From the NCBI GenBank assembly GCA_025924315.1, contig JAICIO010000022.1:1-64000 (forward strand): DNA of 64,000 nucleotides, in the 5' to 3' direction. A program made the translations under genes and the position numbers. Below are positions 39,607 to 48,412 of the stretch, in pieces; position 1 is the first letter of the stretch; each line of letters begins with the position of its first letter. The stretch is from Phycisphaerae bacterium. Its GTDB lineage: Bacteria; Planctomycetota; Phycisphaerae; Tepidisphaerales; Tepidisphaeraceae. The notes under the pieces are model-generated. The model worked only from the letters and a program-made list of their open reading frames with translations. It was not told where the DNA came from and ran no database searches.

Positions 39607-41814
39607 ATGCTTCAACTTCGCCCAACATTTTCTGAATCGTGGTATCGCGTTGTGAACCTGCGGCCGAAGCTCCGCGGGACGGCGCAGATTTCTCGCCAGT
39701 ACTACCGCGGCGATCGCTGGTATGTCGTGCGCGACCCCGCCGGCAATCAGTTCCACCGCGTATCCGATGCGGCGTATCGATTCATCGGCTTGCTCGATGG
39801 TCGTCGGACCGTCGGTGAAGCGTGGGATCTGGTTGGCGGACAGCTCGCCGACGACGCACCGACGCAACCGGAAGTCATCCAGCTCCTTTCGCAGCTTTAC
39901 GCCGCGAACGTGATCGAGACGGATGTTCCGCCGGACGCGCTGGTGCTGTTGCGGCGGCATAAGCAGCTTCAAAAGCGGCAGATGCAAGGCCGCTTGATGA
40001 ACGTGCTGTTCCCGCGCATCCCACTTTGGGATTGCGACAACTTCGTGAAGCGCTGGCTGCCGCTGGTTCGGCCGTTCCTCAGCAAGGTCGGGGCGATCGC
40101 ATGGCTGGTCGTCGTGGTTGGCGCGATCGCGATGCTCGTGCCGGATTGGGCGCGACTGAAAGAGGCGGCCGCTTACACCGTCAACATCAAAGCGAACCCG
40201 ATCAACGCGTTCTACCTCTACACCGTGTTCGTGCTGATCAAATTCATTCACGAGCTCGGGCACGCATTCAGCTGTCGTCGCTTCGGCGGCGAAGTGCACG
40301 AGATGGGCATCATGTTCCTGGTGTTCATCCCCACGCCGTACGTGGACGCGAGCACCGCGTGGGCATTCCCCAGCCGCTGGGCACGCATGTTCGTCGGCGC
40401 GGGTGGAATGATCATCGAGCTGTTCGTCGCATCGCTGTGCGCGATCTTCTGGCACTTCGCGACCCCTGGTTCCGTGCCGAGCATGCTCGCGTACAACGCG
40501 ATGCTGATCGCCTCGGTCAGCACGATCATCTTTAACGCAAACCCACTGCTGCGCTACGACGGCTATTACATCCTGTCGGACTTCCTCGAGATTCCGAACC
40601 TGCAGCAGAAGAGCAAGGAATATGCGCTCGGCCTGATCACGCGGCACATTTTCCGCGTGAAAGCGACGCAGCCGCTTCCGCCGCCTCTGCAGCGCGCGTG
40701 GCTTCTCGTCTATGCGATTCTTTCGTCGATCTATCGCGTCTTTGTCGGCATCGCGATCGTGCTCATGGTGACGTGGACGATCCCGGTCATCGGCATCTTG
40801 ATGGCGATCGGCGGCGTGGTGACGTGGGGCATCGTGCCGATCGTGAAGGTGTTCAAGTATCTCACGATCGATCCGGAGCTGCATCGCAAGCGGCCCCGCG
40901 CGATCGCGTTTACGCTCGCGGTGATGGCGGCGATTGTGCTGCTCGTGGGTGTAATCAAGTTCCCGATGCGCCTGGATACCGAAGGCGCGGTCGAGCCGGG
41001 CAATCGCGAGATCCTGCACGCGGAGACTTCCGGTTTCGTGAAGCAGGTCGTCGCGCACAGCGGCGACAAGCTGAAGAAGGGCGATCCGATCCTCGTGTGC
41101 GAAAACGTCGAGCTCGATTCGCAGATCGCACAGGCGCAGGCGAAAGTACAGGCCGCCGAGATCAAGGTCAGCCAGTCGCGCGTGACCAATCAGGCGCTGC
41201 GTCAGATCGATCAGGAAGCCCTGCAAAACGAACGCGAGCATCTGCAGGAGTTGCAACGTGAAAAGAACGCGCTCACGCTTCGCGCGCCGATCGACGGCGA
41301 GCTGATCGCTCCCGATTTCGACAAGGATCAGGTGCTCGGCCGCTTCTATCAGAAGGGCGAAGAGATCTGCCGTGTTGCCGATCTTTCGCAGCTGCTCGTT
41401 CGCGCGGTTCTCGAACAGCGCGATGCGACGCTCGCGGTTGAACATCCGCAGCCCAAGCCCGGACCTGACCCGGAGAAGTGGCCGACCGAAGTGCGCTTGA
41501 TCGGCAAGCTCGATCACATCATGCACGCGGACCATTACGAAGTGATCAACGCGGCACAGAGCGAGCTGCCAGATCCGCTGCTCAGCACGCAGGGCGGCGG
41601 CGATCAACAGATCGATCCGCGCGATCCGAAAGGCAAGAAGGCGGTCGAGAAGGAATTCGAGATGCGCATTCTGCTGGACAATCCGTACTCGACATACTTG
41701 CCCGGCCAGCGCGCGTACGTTCGCGTGACGCTGGACAAAGTCCCGCTCGGCGAGCAGTGGCTCCGCCGCTTCCGCCAGCTCGTGCGCAGTCGAAGCAATA
41801 GCAAGTGGCTCTAA
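39607..41814 (+). CDS. Site-2 protease (M50)-HlyD fusion with PqqD-like N-terminus
   Basis: 735 residues. Residues 1-120 resemble a PqqD-type peptide-binding domain (WYVVRDPAGNQFHRVSDAAY, then FIGLLDGRRTVGEAWDLVGG). Membrane helices follow, with the M50 zinc motif HELGHAF at 215-221 and the second motif NPLLRYDGYY near 312. From about 430 the last helix leads to a HlyD-like barrel and coiled coil (NREILHAETSGFVKQVVAHS and LRAPIDGELIAPDF). The combined parts suggest an intramembrane protease attached to an export adaptor, which could process or gate a peptide or protein substrate. Third gene of the cluster. Confidence 0.85.
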   Translation: MLQLRPTFSESWYRVVNLRPKLRGTAQISRQYYRGDRWYVVRDPAGNQFHRVSDAAYRFIGLLDGRRTVGEAWDLVGGQLADDAPTQPEVIQLLSQLYAANVIETDVPPDALVLLRRHKQLQKRQMQGRLMNVLFPRIPLWDCDNFVKRWLPLVRPFLSKVGAIAWLVVVVGAIAMLVPDWARLKEAAAYTVNIKANPINAFYLYTVFVLIKFIHELGHAFSCRRFGGEVHEMGIMFLVFIPTPYVDASTAWAFPSRWARMFVGAGGMIIELFVASLCAIFWHFATPGSVPSMLAYNAMLIASVSTIIFNANPLLRYDGYYILSDFLEIPNLQQKSKEYALGLITRHIFRVKATQPLPPPLQRAWLLVYAILSSIYRVFVGIAIVLMVTWTIPVIGILMAIGGVVTWGIVPIVKVFKYLTIDPELHRKRPRAIAFTLAVMAAIVLLVGVIKFPMRLDTEGAVEPGNREILHAETSGFVKQVVAHSGDKLKKGDPILVCENVELDSQIAQAQAKVQAAEIKVSQSRVTNQALRQIDQEALQNEREHLQELQREKNALTLRAPIDGELIAPDFDKDQVLGRFYQKGEEICRVADLSQLLVRAVLEQRDATLAVEHPQPKPGPDPEKWPTEVRLIGKLDHIMHADHYEVINAAQSELPDPLLSTQGGGDQQIDPRDPKGKKAVEKEFEMRILLDNPYSTYLPGQRAYVRVTLDKVPLGEQWLRRFRQLVRSRSNSKWL

Positions 41815-41825
41815 TTCCAACCGCC

Positions 41826-41851
41826 GGCAGTGGCACTTAAGTGCCGCTGCC
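41826..41851. repeat. GGCAGTGGCACTTAAGTGCC palindrome, copy 1
   Basis: A 26-base near-perfect palindrome in the 49-base gap between the M50-HlyD gene and the SecA-like gene. Other copies are at 52562, 53949 and 57693. Confidence 0.88.
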
Positions 41852-41863
41852 AGTAATGCAACG

Positions 41864-43801
41864 ATGTCAGACCTCGCAACCAACGAACTCTGGTCGATCT
41901 TCGACGCTCGGCGCGTGAAAGCGCCGGAGCTGCGCGGACTTGATCTGGCGATGAACGGCTTTGTCGGGTTCTACAAGAACCGCAAGCCGGTGCTCCCGCG
42001 GCTCAAGGCGGCGGCGGAGCGCATTGAAAAGCTCGAGCCGGAAATTCACGCGCTGGGCTCGACGCGGTTCCAGGAAGAAGTCGCGGAAGTTCGCAATCTC
42101 GCGCGCCTCAAGAAGCTCGAAGGACCCGCGCTCGATCGCGGAATGGCGATCGTTCGCGAGGCCGCTTGGCGCGCCGTGGGCAAACGGCCGTTCCCCGTGC
42201 AGCTGATGGGCGCGCTCGCGATGTGCGAAGGCTTGATTGCGGAGATGGCAACCGGCGAAGGGAAAACACTCACCGCCTCGCTCGCGGCGTCGATCTGGGC
42301 CTGGAGCGGAAAGCCGGTTCACATCATCACGGTGAACGATTACCTCGTGGCCCGCGACGCCGAGCTGATGGGGCCGGTGTATCGCATGCTCGGCCTCGAG
42401 GTCGGACACATCGTTCACGAGACGACACCCAACGATCGCGTCGGCCAATATCGCCGCAACGTGATCTACTGCACGAGCAAAGAGCTCGTCGCCGACTTTT
42501 TGCGTGATCAGATTCAGCTCGGCACGCTCCGCACGAGTGTGCAGACGGCCGTCGGAATGCTCTCACAGTCGCAGGCCCGCAACGCGCTGATGATCCCGGG
42601 ACTGTTCCGCGTGATCGTCGACGAAGCGGACAGCTTGCTGATCGACGAAGCAGTGACCCCGCTGATCATCTCGAATTCGCCGGACGATGAAGCAAATTCG
42701 TCGCTGTATCGCGCCGCGTATGAGCTGGCGAAAGTCATGGACAAGGATCGCGATTTCACGATCGACTGGACGATCCGCAACGTCGATCTCACGCCGCGCG
42801 GTCAGGCGCGCATTGACGAGCTCGCCGAGGGCAACGGCTTCTGGAAGGGCAAGCGCCGCCGCGAAGAGCTCGTGACGCAGGCGCTCGTGTCGCTCCACTG
42901 CTACATTCGCGACGAGCAGTACCTCATCACCGAAGACGGCAAGGTGCAGATCATCGACGAATTCACCGGCCGCGTGATGGCGGACCGTTCGTGGCGACAT
43001 GGATTGCACCAGGCGATCGAGGTGAAAGAAGGCGTGCCCGTTACGGCCGACAAGGAAAACCTCGCTCGCCTCAGCTTCCAGCGCTTCTTCCGCCAGTATC
43101 CGATCATGGGCGGAATGACCGGCACCGCGTGGGAATCCGCCGGCGAAATGTGGCAAATCTATCAGCGGCCAATCGTGCGCATCCCGACGAACAAGCCGTG
43201 CATCCGCAAGCATCTGCCGGTTCGCTTCTTCGACACAATGGACCAGAAGTTCGAGGCCGTCGTGCAGCGCGTGTGTGAGCTGAACGATCAGGGCGCGCCG
43301 GTGCTGATCGGCACGCGGTCGGTGCTCGCCTCGCTCGAAGTCTCCAAGCGCCTCGACGCCGCCAAACGCGCGCACCGCGTGCTCAATGCGACGCAGACGA
43401 AAGTCGAGGCCGACATCATCGCGATGGCCGGTCACCGTGGGCAAATCACTGTCGCCACGAACATGGCCGGCCGTGGAACGGACATCATCCTTTCGCGCGG
43501 CGTCGCAGACATCGGCGGGCTAAACGTGATCTCCACCGAACCGCACGGCAGCGGAAGAGTCGACCGCCAGCTCTTCGGCCGCGCCGCTCGCCAAGGCGAT
43601 CCCGGCAGCGCTCAGATGTTCGCGTGCGCCGAGGACGACCTCTTCATCCGCCACACCAAAAACATCCGCAAAGCCTGGCGGGCCATCGGCGCGAGCAACC
43701 TCATCCGAATCGCCCAGGCGCGAGCGGAACGCCTGGCGAGATTCAATCGAAAACAAGTTCTCAAAAACGACGACTGGATGGACCAGGCGGTGCCGTTCTG
43801 A
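41864..43801 (+). CDS. SecA-like preprotein translocase ATPase (short paralogue)
   Basis: 645 residues; canonical SecA is about 850-950. The motor is complete: Walker A TGEGKT (about 129-134), Walker B IVDEADSLLIDEA, MTGTA, NMAGRGTDIIL and FGRAARQGDPGSAQ, which is the SecA arginine-finger region. The preprotein-binding segment is present but short (SNSPDDEANSSL). The C-terminus stops about 60 residues after the RQGDPG motif, so the helical-wing domain and the zinc-binding tail that binds SecB/lipids are absent. It is probably an accessory SecA for the adjacent HlyD/M50 proteins rather than the housekeeping enzyme. Last of four co-directional genes. Confidence 0.9.
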   Translation: MSDLATNELWSIFDARRVKAPELRGLDLAMNGFVGFYKNRKPVLPRLKAAAERIEKLEPEIHALGSTRFQEEVAEVRNLARLKKLEGPALDRGMAIVREAAWRAVGKRPFPVQLMGALAMCEGLIAEMATGEGKTLTASLAASIWAWSGKPVHIITVNDYLVARDAELMGPVYRMLGLEVGHIVHETTPNDRVGQYRRNVIYCTSKELVADFLRDQIQLGTLRTSVQTAVGMLSQSQARNALMIPGLFRVIVDEADSLLIDEAVTPLIISNSPDDEANSSLYRAAYELAKVMDKDRDFTIDWTIRNVDLTPRGQARIDELAEGNGFWKGKRRREELVTQALVSLHCYIRDEQYLITEDGKVQIIDEFTGRVMADRSWRHGLHQAIEVKEGVPVTADKENLARLSFQRFFRQYPIMGGMTGTAWESAGEMWQIYQRPIVRIPTNKPCIRKHLPVRFFDTMDQKFEAVVQRVCELNDQGAPVLIGTRSVLASLEVSKRLDAAKRAHRVLNATQTKVEADIIAMAGHRGQITVATNMAGRGTDIILSRGVADIGGLNVISTEPHGSGRVDRQLFGRAARQGDPGSAQMFACAEDDLFIRHTKNIRKAWRAIGASNLIRIAQARAERLARFNRKQVLKNDDWMDQAVPF

Positions 43802-43818
43802 TTATGCTGTGAGGTGTC

Positions 43819-44406
43819 ATGGCGTTATCCGCGACGTCAATCTCACTCGATCGGATGGTGTCGGCCGTGGAAAAAGTACGGCAACGATTACTTCGGGCCG
43901 TCGGTGCGCTTAACGCGGCCGGCATCCAATACGCCGTTGCAGGGGGAAATGCAGTCGCTGCGTGGGTGTCGTCTGTCGACGAGTCGGCGGTCCGAAACAC
44001 GCAAGACGTGGACATCCTGATCCGCCGTGAGGATTTGTCCGCGGTTCAAAAAGCGCTCCAAGCCGCCGGCTTCGTCTATCGACACACCGCCGGCCTTGAT
44101 GTTTTCCTCGATGGCCCAAACGCCAAGCCGCGCGAAGGAATCCACATCGTCTTCGCGAAAGAGAAAGTTCGCCAGCATGAGCCCATCGCCAATCCCGATG
44201 TGACGGAAGCACAGAATACGGGAAGCTTTTCCGTTCTCAGTCTCGAGGCGCTCGTCCGAATCAAGCTCACCGCGTTTCGCGATAAGGATCGGACCCATCT
44301 GCGGGACCTCATCGACGTTGGTCTGATCGACGACTCATGGCCAGCGAAATTCCTGCCTGAACTGGGCGATCGTTTGCGCGTGTTGCTCGAAAATCCAGAA
44401 GGTTGA
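43819..44406 (+). CDS. Nucleotidyltransferase-fold protein
   Basis: 195 residues. GAGGTG lies before ATG 43819. The NTase-like core is YAVAGGNAVAAWVSSVDESA followed by NTQDVDILIRREDL, corresponding to the GG...(D/E)xD metal motif. VLSLEALVRIKLTAFRDKDR and HLRDLIDVGLID match the AbiEii/DUF6036-like helical end, which carries further conserved residues. Such proteins may be toxins that transfer nucleotides to tRNA or other targets; no cognate antitoxin was found next to it. It starts 18 bases after the SecA-like stop, so it may be co-transcribed by position only. Confidence 0.7.
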   Translation: MALSATSISLDRMVSAVEKVRQRLLRAVGALNAAGIQYAVAGGNAVAAWVSSVDESAVRNTQDVDILIRREDLSAVQKALQAAGFVYRHTAGLDVFLDGPNAKPREGIHIVFAKEKVRQHEPIANPDVTEAQNTGSFSVLSLEALVRIKLTAFRDKDRTHLRDLIDVGLIDDSWPAKFLPELGDRLRVLLENPEG

Positions 44407-44415
44407 GTTCACCGC

Positions 44416-45258
44416 GTGCGCAAAATCGCTTTTTCATCCAACGCGTTTAAGAAAAACACCCTCGCCGAGGCCATCGATTTCATCGGCGACATTGGCTATG
44501 GCGGTGCGGAGATCATGGCGGACGTGCCGCACGCTTATCCGGCTTCATTTGATTCGCAGAAGCGCGAAGAGCTGCTCAGGCACATGTCCGCGAGGAAGCT
44601 CGCGGTGAGCAATGTCAACGCGTTCACGCATTTCGCGGATGGGGATACGTATCACCCGACGTGGATCGAGGATGACGAGCGGGCGCGGGAGATGCGGATC
44701 ACGCACACGATGCACGCGATCGAATTGGCGGGGCAGATCGGGGCGAAAACCCTCAGCCTTCAGCCCGGCGGACCGATGATCGGCACGACGCTGACGCGTG
44801 AAAAGGCCGGCGAGCGGTTTGCGGAAGGTCTGAACCGCGTATTGCCGCTCGCGAAGCGGCACAATGTGATTCTCGCCGTCGAGCCGGAGCCGGGGCTCTT
44901 TATTGAAACGAGTGCGGAGTATCTCGCGTTTAAGAATGAGTTCTTCAAGAACGAGCCGCAGATCTTGATGAACTGCGACGTCGGTCACCTTTTCTGTGTC
45001 GGCGACGATCCCGCGTCAGTCATCCGCGCGATGCCCGAACAAGTCGCGCACGTGCATCTCGAAGATATTGGAAGCAATCGAGTGCACCAGCATCTCACGC
45101 CGGGGAAGGGCGTCATCAATTTCCTGGGCATCTTCCAAGCCCTCGACGACATCCACTATTCAGGCTGGACCACGGTTGAGCTTTATCCCTACGAAACCAC
45201 CGCCGCCGGCGTCGCGAAGCGCGCCTGGGATCACTTGGCACCTTTACTCCGCGCCTGA
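44416..45258 (+). CDS. Sugar phosphate isomerase/epimerase-like TIM barrel
   Basis: 280 residues, GTG start at 44416, ten bases after the nucleotidyltransferase stop. It is a xylose-isomerase-like AP-endonuclease-2 fold barrel: the N-terminus MRKIAFSSNAFKKNTLAEAI, the metal-binding glutamate in VILAVEPEPGLFIET, NCDVGHLFCVGDD with Asp and His, and VAHVHLEDIGSN with His and Glu. The end WTTVELYPYE carries the last metal ligand. The family isomerises sugars or related compounds; the substrate is unknown. Its last 28 bases overlap the end of the convergent esterase gene. Confidence 0.85.
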   Translation: MRKIAFSSNAFKKNTLAEAIDFIGDIGYGGAEIMADVPHAYPASFDSQKREELLRHMSARKLAVSNVNAFTHFADGDTYHPTWIEDDERAREMRITHTMHAIELAGQIGAKTLSLQPGGPMIGTTLTREKAGERFAEGLNRVLPLAKRHNVILAVEPEPGLFIETSAEYLAFKNEFFKNEPQILMNCDVGHLFCVGDDPASVIRAMPEQVAHVHLEDIGSNRVHQHLTPGKGVINFLGIFQALDDIHYSGWTTVELYPYETTAAGVAKRAWDHLAPLLRA

Positions 45259-46550
45259 CGCACCTTCCGGTTTGGCCCGACCTGTCCGCTGCGGATCTGC
45301 ACGTGCTCGATAAGTCGCGCGTCGAACTCTTCCTGAAGGTCCTTCGGAAACGCGTGGCCCATGTCCACCACCGGATAAATGTTCTTGTTCTCGCCGGGGA
45401 TCGCGTTGTACGCGGCGAAAACGCTTGTCGCAGCGCACGTCTTGTCGATCAGGCCGACGGTCACGAACGTGTTACACTTGATGCGCGTCGCGAAGTTCAT
45501 CGCATCGAAATAACGCGCGGTCTCGGCGGCCTTCTCGTCATATTTCCCGTCCGCATCCTTCGGCACGATGCGCGGCCAGCCGCTGGCGCGGTTCGCTTTA
45601 AAGCCGGTGTGATCGCATAGCGCAGGGACCGCCGCAAGGCAGAGCGTGACGCGTGGATCGAGCCCCGCAGCGACGAGCGCCTGCCCGCCGCCCTGGCTGG
45701 AGCCTTCAACGATCAGGATCTTTCCGTCCCATTCCGGCCGTGTCGTCAGGTAATCGAGTGCGCGCATCAGCCGCAAAAACATTCCGCGGAAATAAACCTG
45801 GTCGCGGCCTTCGGTGATCCCGCGGGCGGGATATCCCTTGAGCGGACCGTTATACAGGTCCGCGTAATACTGATCGGGCTTGCCATTCGGCACGCCGTGC
45901 GCGTTGATGTCGAGCGCGATCAGCCCGAGATCCGCACCGTGCACCGCATGCGCGAGAAAACTGCTCTGCACGCCCGCGGAGTGCGGATACAAAATCGCGG
46001 GCAGCGATTTCGGCTTCGCGTCTTTCGGAATGGCCAGATACCCCGACACCGGCGCGCCGCCGGGGCAATTGATCTGCACGTCGAACGTCTCAATTGATTC
46101 ATCCGGCGAATCGACCTTCGTCAGCACCGGCTTCATCGGCTCGGCCGCGAGCAGCTTCTTCTGCGATGCCCAATACGCATCGAAATCATCCGGCGGCGGA
46201 AGGCTCGGCTTGATCAGATGCGGATCGACTGCGGCGCCACCGGTCACCGGCTTGGTCGTCGGATTACTTCGCGGCGTGACATCACAATGAATCACGCCCG
46301 GTTCATCGAGCGACGCTTTAATCTCCGCGGGCTTATCGCCCAGCGAAATCGATCCGCTGGCGAGCGTACCGACGCCGTCCTTGCTCACCACATAATCCGC
46401 GACCCCGGAGCCGCCGCTCACGCGAAATGTGACGGTTTCGCCTTTGTGGTAGAAGCCGTCGTAACGATCGGGTTTGACCTGTAGCGTCTCGCCCGCGATT
46501 GAGAACGAAAGGAAGACAACGATGATCGAAAGGATATGAAGCTTCCGCAT
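45231..46550 (-). CDS. Acetylxylan esterase-type (CE7/AXE1) hydrolase
   Basis: 439 residues with a signal peptide (to about SIAGETL). Residues 20-110 form a beta-rich Ig-like domain. The alpha/beta hydrolase part starts near 120 with LPPPDDFDAYWASQKKLLA and CPGGAPVSGYLAIPKDAKPK. The nucleophile motif is EGSSQGGGQA, the acid Asp is in VGLIDKTCAATSVFAAYNAI, and the final histidine is in MGHAFPKDL. The family removes acetyl groups from xylo-oligosaccharides and cephalosporin-like compounds. It is secreted, so probably acts on hemicellulose outside the cell. It overlaps the convergent isomerase gene by 28 bases. Confidence 0.85.
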   Translation of the reverse strand: MRKLHILSIIVVFLSFSIAGETLQVKPDRYDGFYHKGETVTFRVSGGSGVADYVVSKDGVGTLASGSISLGDKPAEIKASLDEPGVIHCDVTPRSNPTTKPVTGGAAVDPHLIKPSLPPPDDFDAYWASQKKLLAAEPMKPVLTKVDSPDESIETFDVQINCPGGAPVSGYLAIPKDAKPKSLPAILYPHSAGVQSSFLAHAVHGADLGLIALDINAHGVPNGKPDQYYADLYNGPLKGYPARGITEGRDQVYFRGMFLRLMRALDYLTTRPEWDGKILIVEGSSQGGGQALVAAGLDPRVTLCLAAVPALCDHTGFKANRASGWPRIVPKDADGKYDEKAAETARYFDAMNFATRIKCNTFVTVGLIDKTCAATSVFAAYNAIPGENKNIYPVVDMGHAFPKDLQEEFDARLIEHVQIRSGQVGPNRKVRQARSKGAK

Positions 46551-46631
46551 GAGCGGAATGTAGCACGGACGAGCCGTTGTTGCGACGCCATTGCCCTCTC
46601 GTTGAGAAGGCCAAGTAATGCGTCGATCGCG

Positions 46632-48098
46632 CTACGCGATGAGATCGTTGATCACCGTGCCGTGCACGTCGGTTAATCGGAAGTCTCTCCCCGCGTGACG
46701 GTAGGTGAACTTTTCGTGATCGAAGCCCATGAGCTTCAGCATCGTCGCGTGAAGATCGTGCACGTGCACCGGATCCTGCACGGCGCGGAAACCGAAATCG
46801 TCCGTTGCGCCGTGGACGTGTCCGCCTTTCACGCCACCGCCGGCCATCCACATGCTGAAGCCATAGTGATTGTGATCGCGGCCGTTCATCTTGCCGGAGT
46901 TGGCGCCGGGCGTCGGTAATTCCACCACCGGTGTGCGACCGAACTCTCCGCCCCAGAGCACGAGCGTGTCTTCCAGCATCCCGCGTTGCTTCAGGTCCTT
47001 CAGCAGCGCACCGATCGGCTGATCCGATTCCTGCGCGAGGCGGCGATGGCCGGCTTCAAGATCATCGTGATTGTCCCAAGGCTGACCGGCGCCGTGCCAC
47101 ACCTGCACGAAGCGCACGCCGCGTTCGAGCAATCGCCGCGCGATCAGCATTTGCCGGCCCTGCACGTTCTCGCCGTACATCTCGCGAATGCGCTTTGGCT
47201 CGCGCGATACATCGAACGCGTCGGCGGCGTCGATCTGCATGCGATACGCGAGCTCGTACGATTGAATGCGCGCTTCCATCGCTGGATCGGTTCCGCGCGC
47301 GGCTTCGTGCTTCTGATTGAGCTTGTTGAGCAGATCGAGCTGGCGGCGCTGTTCGTCCTGCGACGACGTCGTGTTCTTGATGTGCTCGATGAGTTGGTTC
47401 AGCTGCGTGTGCTCGCTGTTGATGTACGTGCCCTGATACACGCCGGGGAGAAAACCGCTTTGCCAGTTCTGCGATTCCTGGATCGGATATCCGCCGGGGC
47501 ACATCACGACGAAGCCGGGGAGATTCTGATTCTCGCTGCCGAGCCCGTACGTCACCCACGAGCCGACGCTCGGCCGGATCATGCGCGCTTCGCCGCAGTT
47601 CATGAGCAGGAGGGACGGCTCATGGTTCGGCACGTCCGCGTGCATCGAGCGAATCACGCACAGCTCGTCCGCCATCTCGCCGATATGCGGAAACAGCTCG
47701 CTGATTTCGATTCCGCTCTGGCCAAACTTTTTGAATTTGAACGGCGACGGCATGCTCGAGCCGGTGCGTCGCTCGGTCGGCAGATGCTCCATCGGCAGGG
47801 TTTTTCCCGCGTATTTTTCGAGCAGTGGTTTCGGATCGAATGTATCAACCTGCGACGGTCCGCCGTTCATGAACAGGTGAATGACGCGCTTCGCCTTCGC
47901 GGGGAACGGCGGAAGCTTGGGCGTCAGCGGATTGATCGGCGTAGCCGAAACCGCGTCGTCGACGGTCGAAGCGAATCCGGCTTGTGCAAGCAAGCTCGTC
48001 AGCGCGAGCGCGCCCATGCCCATGCCGCATTTGCAGAGCAACTGCCGACGTGAGAGGTTTCGATCATCGTTGCGCGGGCCGTGATAGTAGAGCGACAT
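46632..48098 (-). CDS. DUF1501 protein
   Basis: 488 residues from ATG 48098 (GAAGAAGG four bases upstream). A Tat-like signal with SRRQLL and a hydrophobic stretch (GMGMGALALTSLLAQAG) is followed by the DUF1501 domain of sulfatase/alkaline-phosphatase-like fold, with RVIHLFMNGGPSQVDTFDPK, SYELAYRMQIDAADAF, LWGGEFGRTP and GRDHNHYGFSMWMAGGG. Planctomycetes have many copies, and almost all stand next to a DUF1549/DUF1553 cytochrome protein, as here. The protein is exported; its biochemical role is unknown, perhaps polysaccharide processing. Confidence 0.92.
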   Translation of the reverse strand: MSLYYHGPRNDDRNLSRRQLLCKCGMGMGALALTSLLAQAGFASTVDDAVSATPINPLTPKLPPFPAKAKRVIHLFMNGGPSQVDTFDPKPLLEKYAGKTLPMEHLPTERRTGSSMPSPFKFKKFGQSGIEISELFPHIGEMADELCVIRSMHADVPNHEPSLLLMNCGEARMIRPSVGSWVTYGLGSENQNLPGFVVMCPGGYPIQESQNWQSGFLPGVYQGTYINSEHTQLNQLIEHIKNTTSSQDEQRRQLDLLNKLNQKHEAARGTDPAMEARIQSYELAYRMQIDAADAFDVSREPKRIREMYGENVQGRQMLIARRLLERGVRFVQVWHGAGQPWDNHDDLEAGHRRLAQESDQPIGALLKDLKQRGMLEDTLVLWGGEFGRTPVVELPTPGANSGKMNGRDHNHYGFSMWMAGGGVKGGHVHGATDDFGFRAVQDPVHVHDLHATMLKLMGFDHEKFTYRHAGRDFRLTDVHGTVINDLIA

Positions 48099-48156
48099 AA
48101 AAGCCTTCTTCCGTGTCCGGACGCGCATGTCATCCTGAGAGCGTGTGATCTTTTCA

Positions 48157-48230
48157 GCGTGGCGAGGGCATCTTGCCCTCGCGAACGCGGCGGTAGCCGC
48201 AAATGCGAGGGCGAGACGCCCTCGCCACGC
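48157..48230. repeat. Inverted repeat GGCGAGGGCATCTTGCCCTCGC
   Basis: The left part is itself a hairpin (GCGAGGGC...GCCCTCGC), and the right part repeats it with changes (GCGAGGGCGAGACGCCCTCG). Together they form a 74-base structured repeat. First of a three-repeat cluster between the DUF1501 and PSD1 genes. Confidence 0.85.
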
Positions 48231-48245
48231 AAAAAATCACAGACT

Positions 48246-48312
48246 CTGAGCGAAGCGAAGGATCTCGGGATCGAGAAGTGCACTCGATTGGGAGATCCTT
48301 CGCTTCGCTCAG
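48246..48312. repeat. CTGAGCGAAGCGAAGGATCT inverted repeat, copy 1
   Basis: 22-base arms are nearly perfect inverted copies (CTGAGCGAAGCGAAGGATCT). From memory, this word is seen in intergenic DNA of several unrelated bacterial phyla. The second copy in the window is at 55813-55878. Confidence 0.9.
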
Positions 48313-48366
48313 GATGACCAATTACGCTCCTTCATGGGCCGCACGTGATCTTACTGCCACGTTCGA

Positions 48367-48402
48367 CCCTCACCCTAACCCTCTCCCTTTCAGGGAGAGG
48401 GG
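48367..48402. repeat. CCCTCACCCTAACCCTCTCC repeat with small hairpin
   Basis: A 36-base repeat whose 3' half forms a hairpin (CCTCTCCC/GGGAGAGG). This word also recurs in genomes of several other phyla, from memory. It lies 11 bases from the stop of the PSD1 gene. Confidence 0.75.
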
Positions 48403-48412
48403 ACCATACACG

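Noticed and set aside
39601-41883. A 760-residue minus-strand frame opposite the M50-HlyD gene
   Set aside because: The plus-strand frame has HELGHAF and adaptor motifs; the antisense translation is low in recognisable features.
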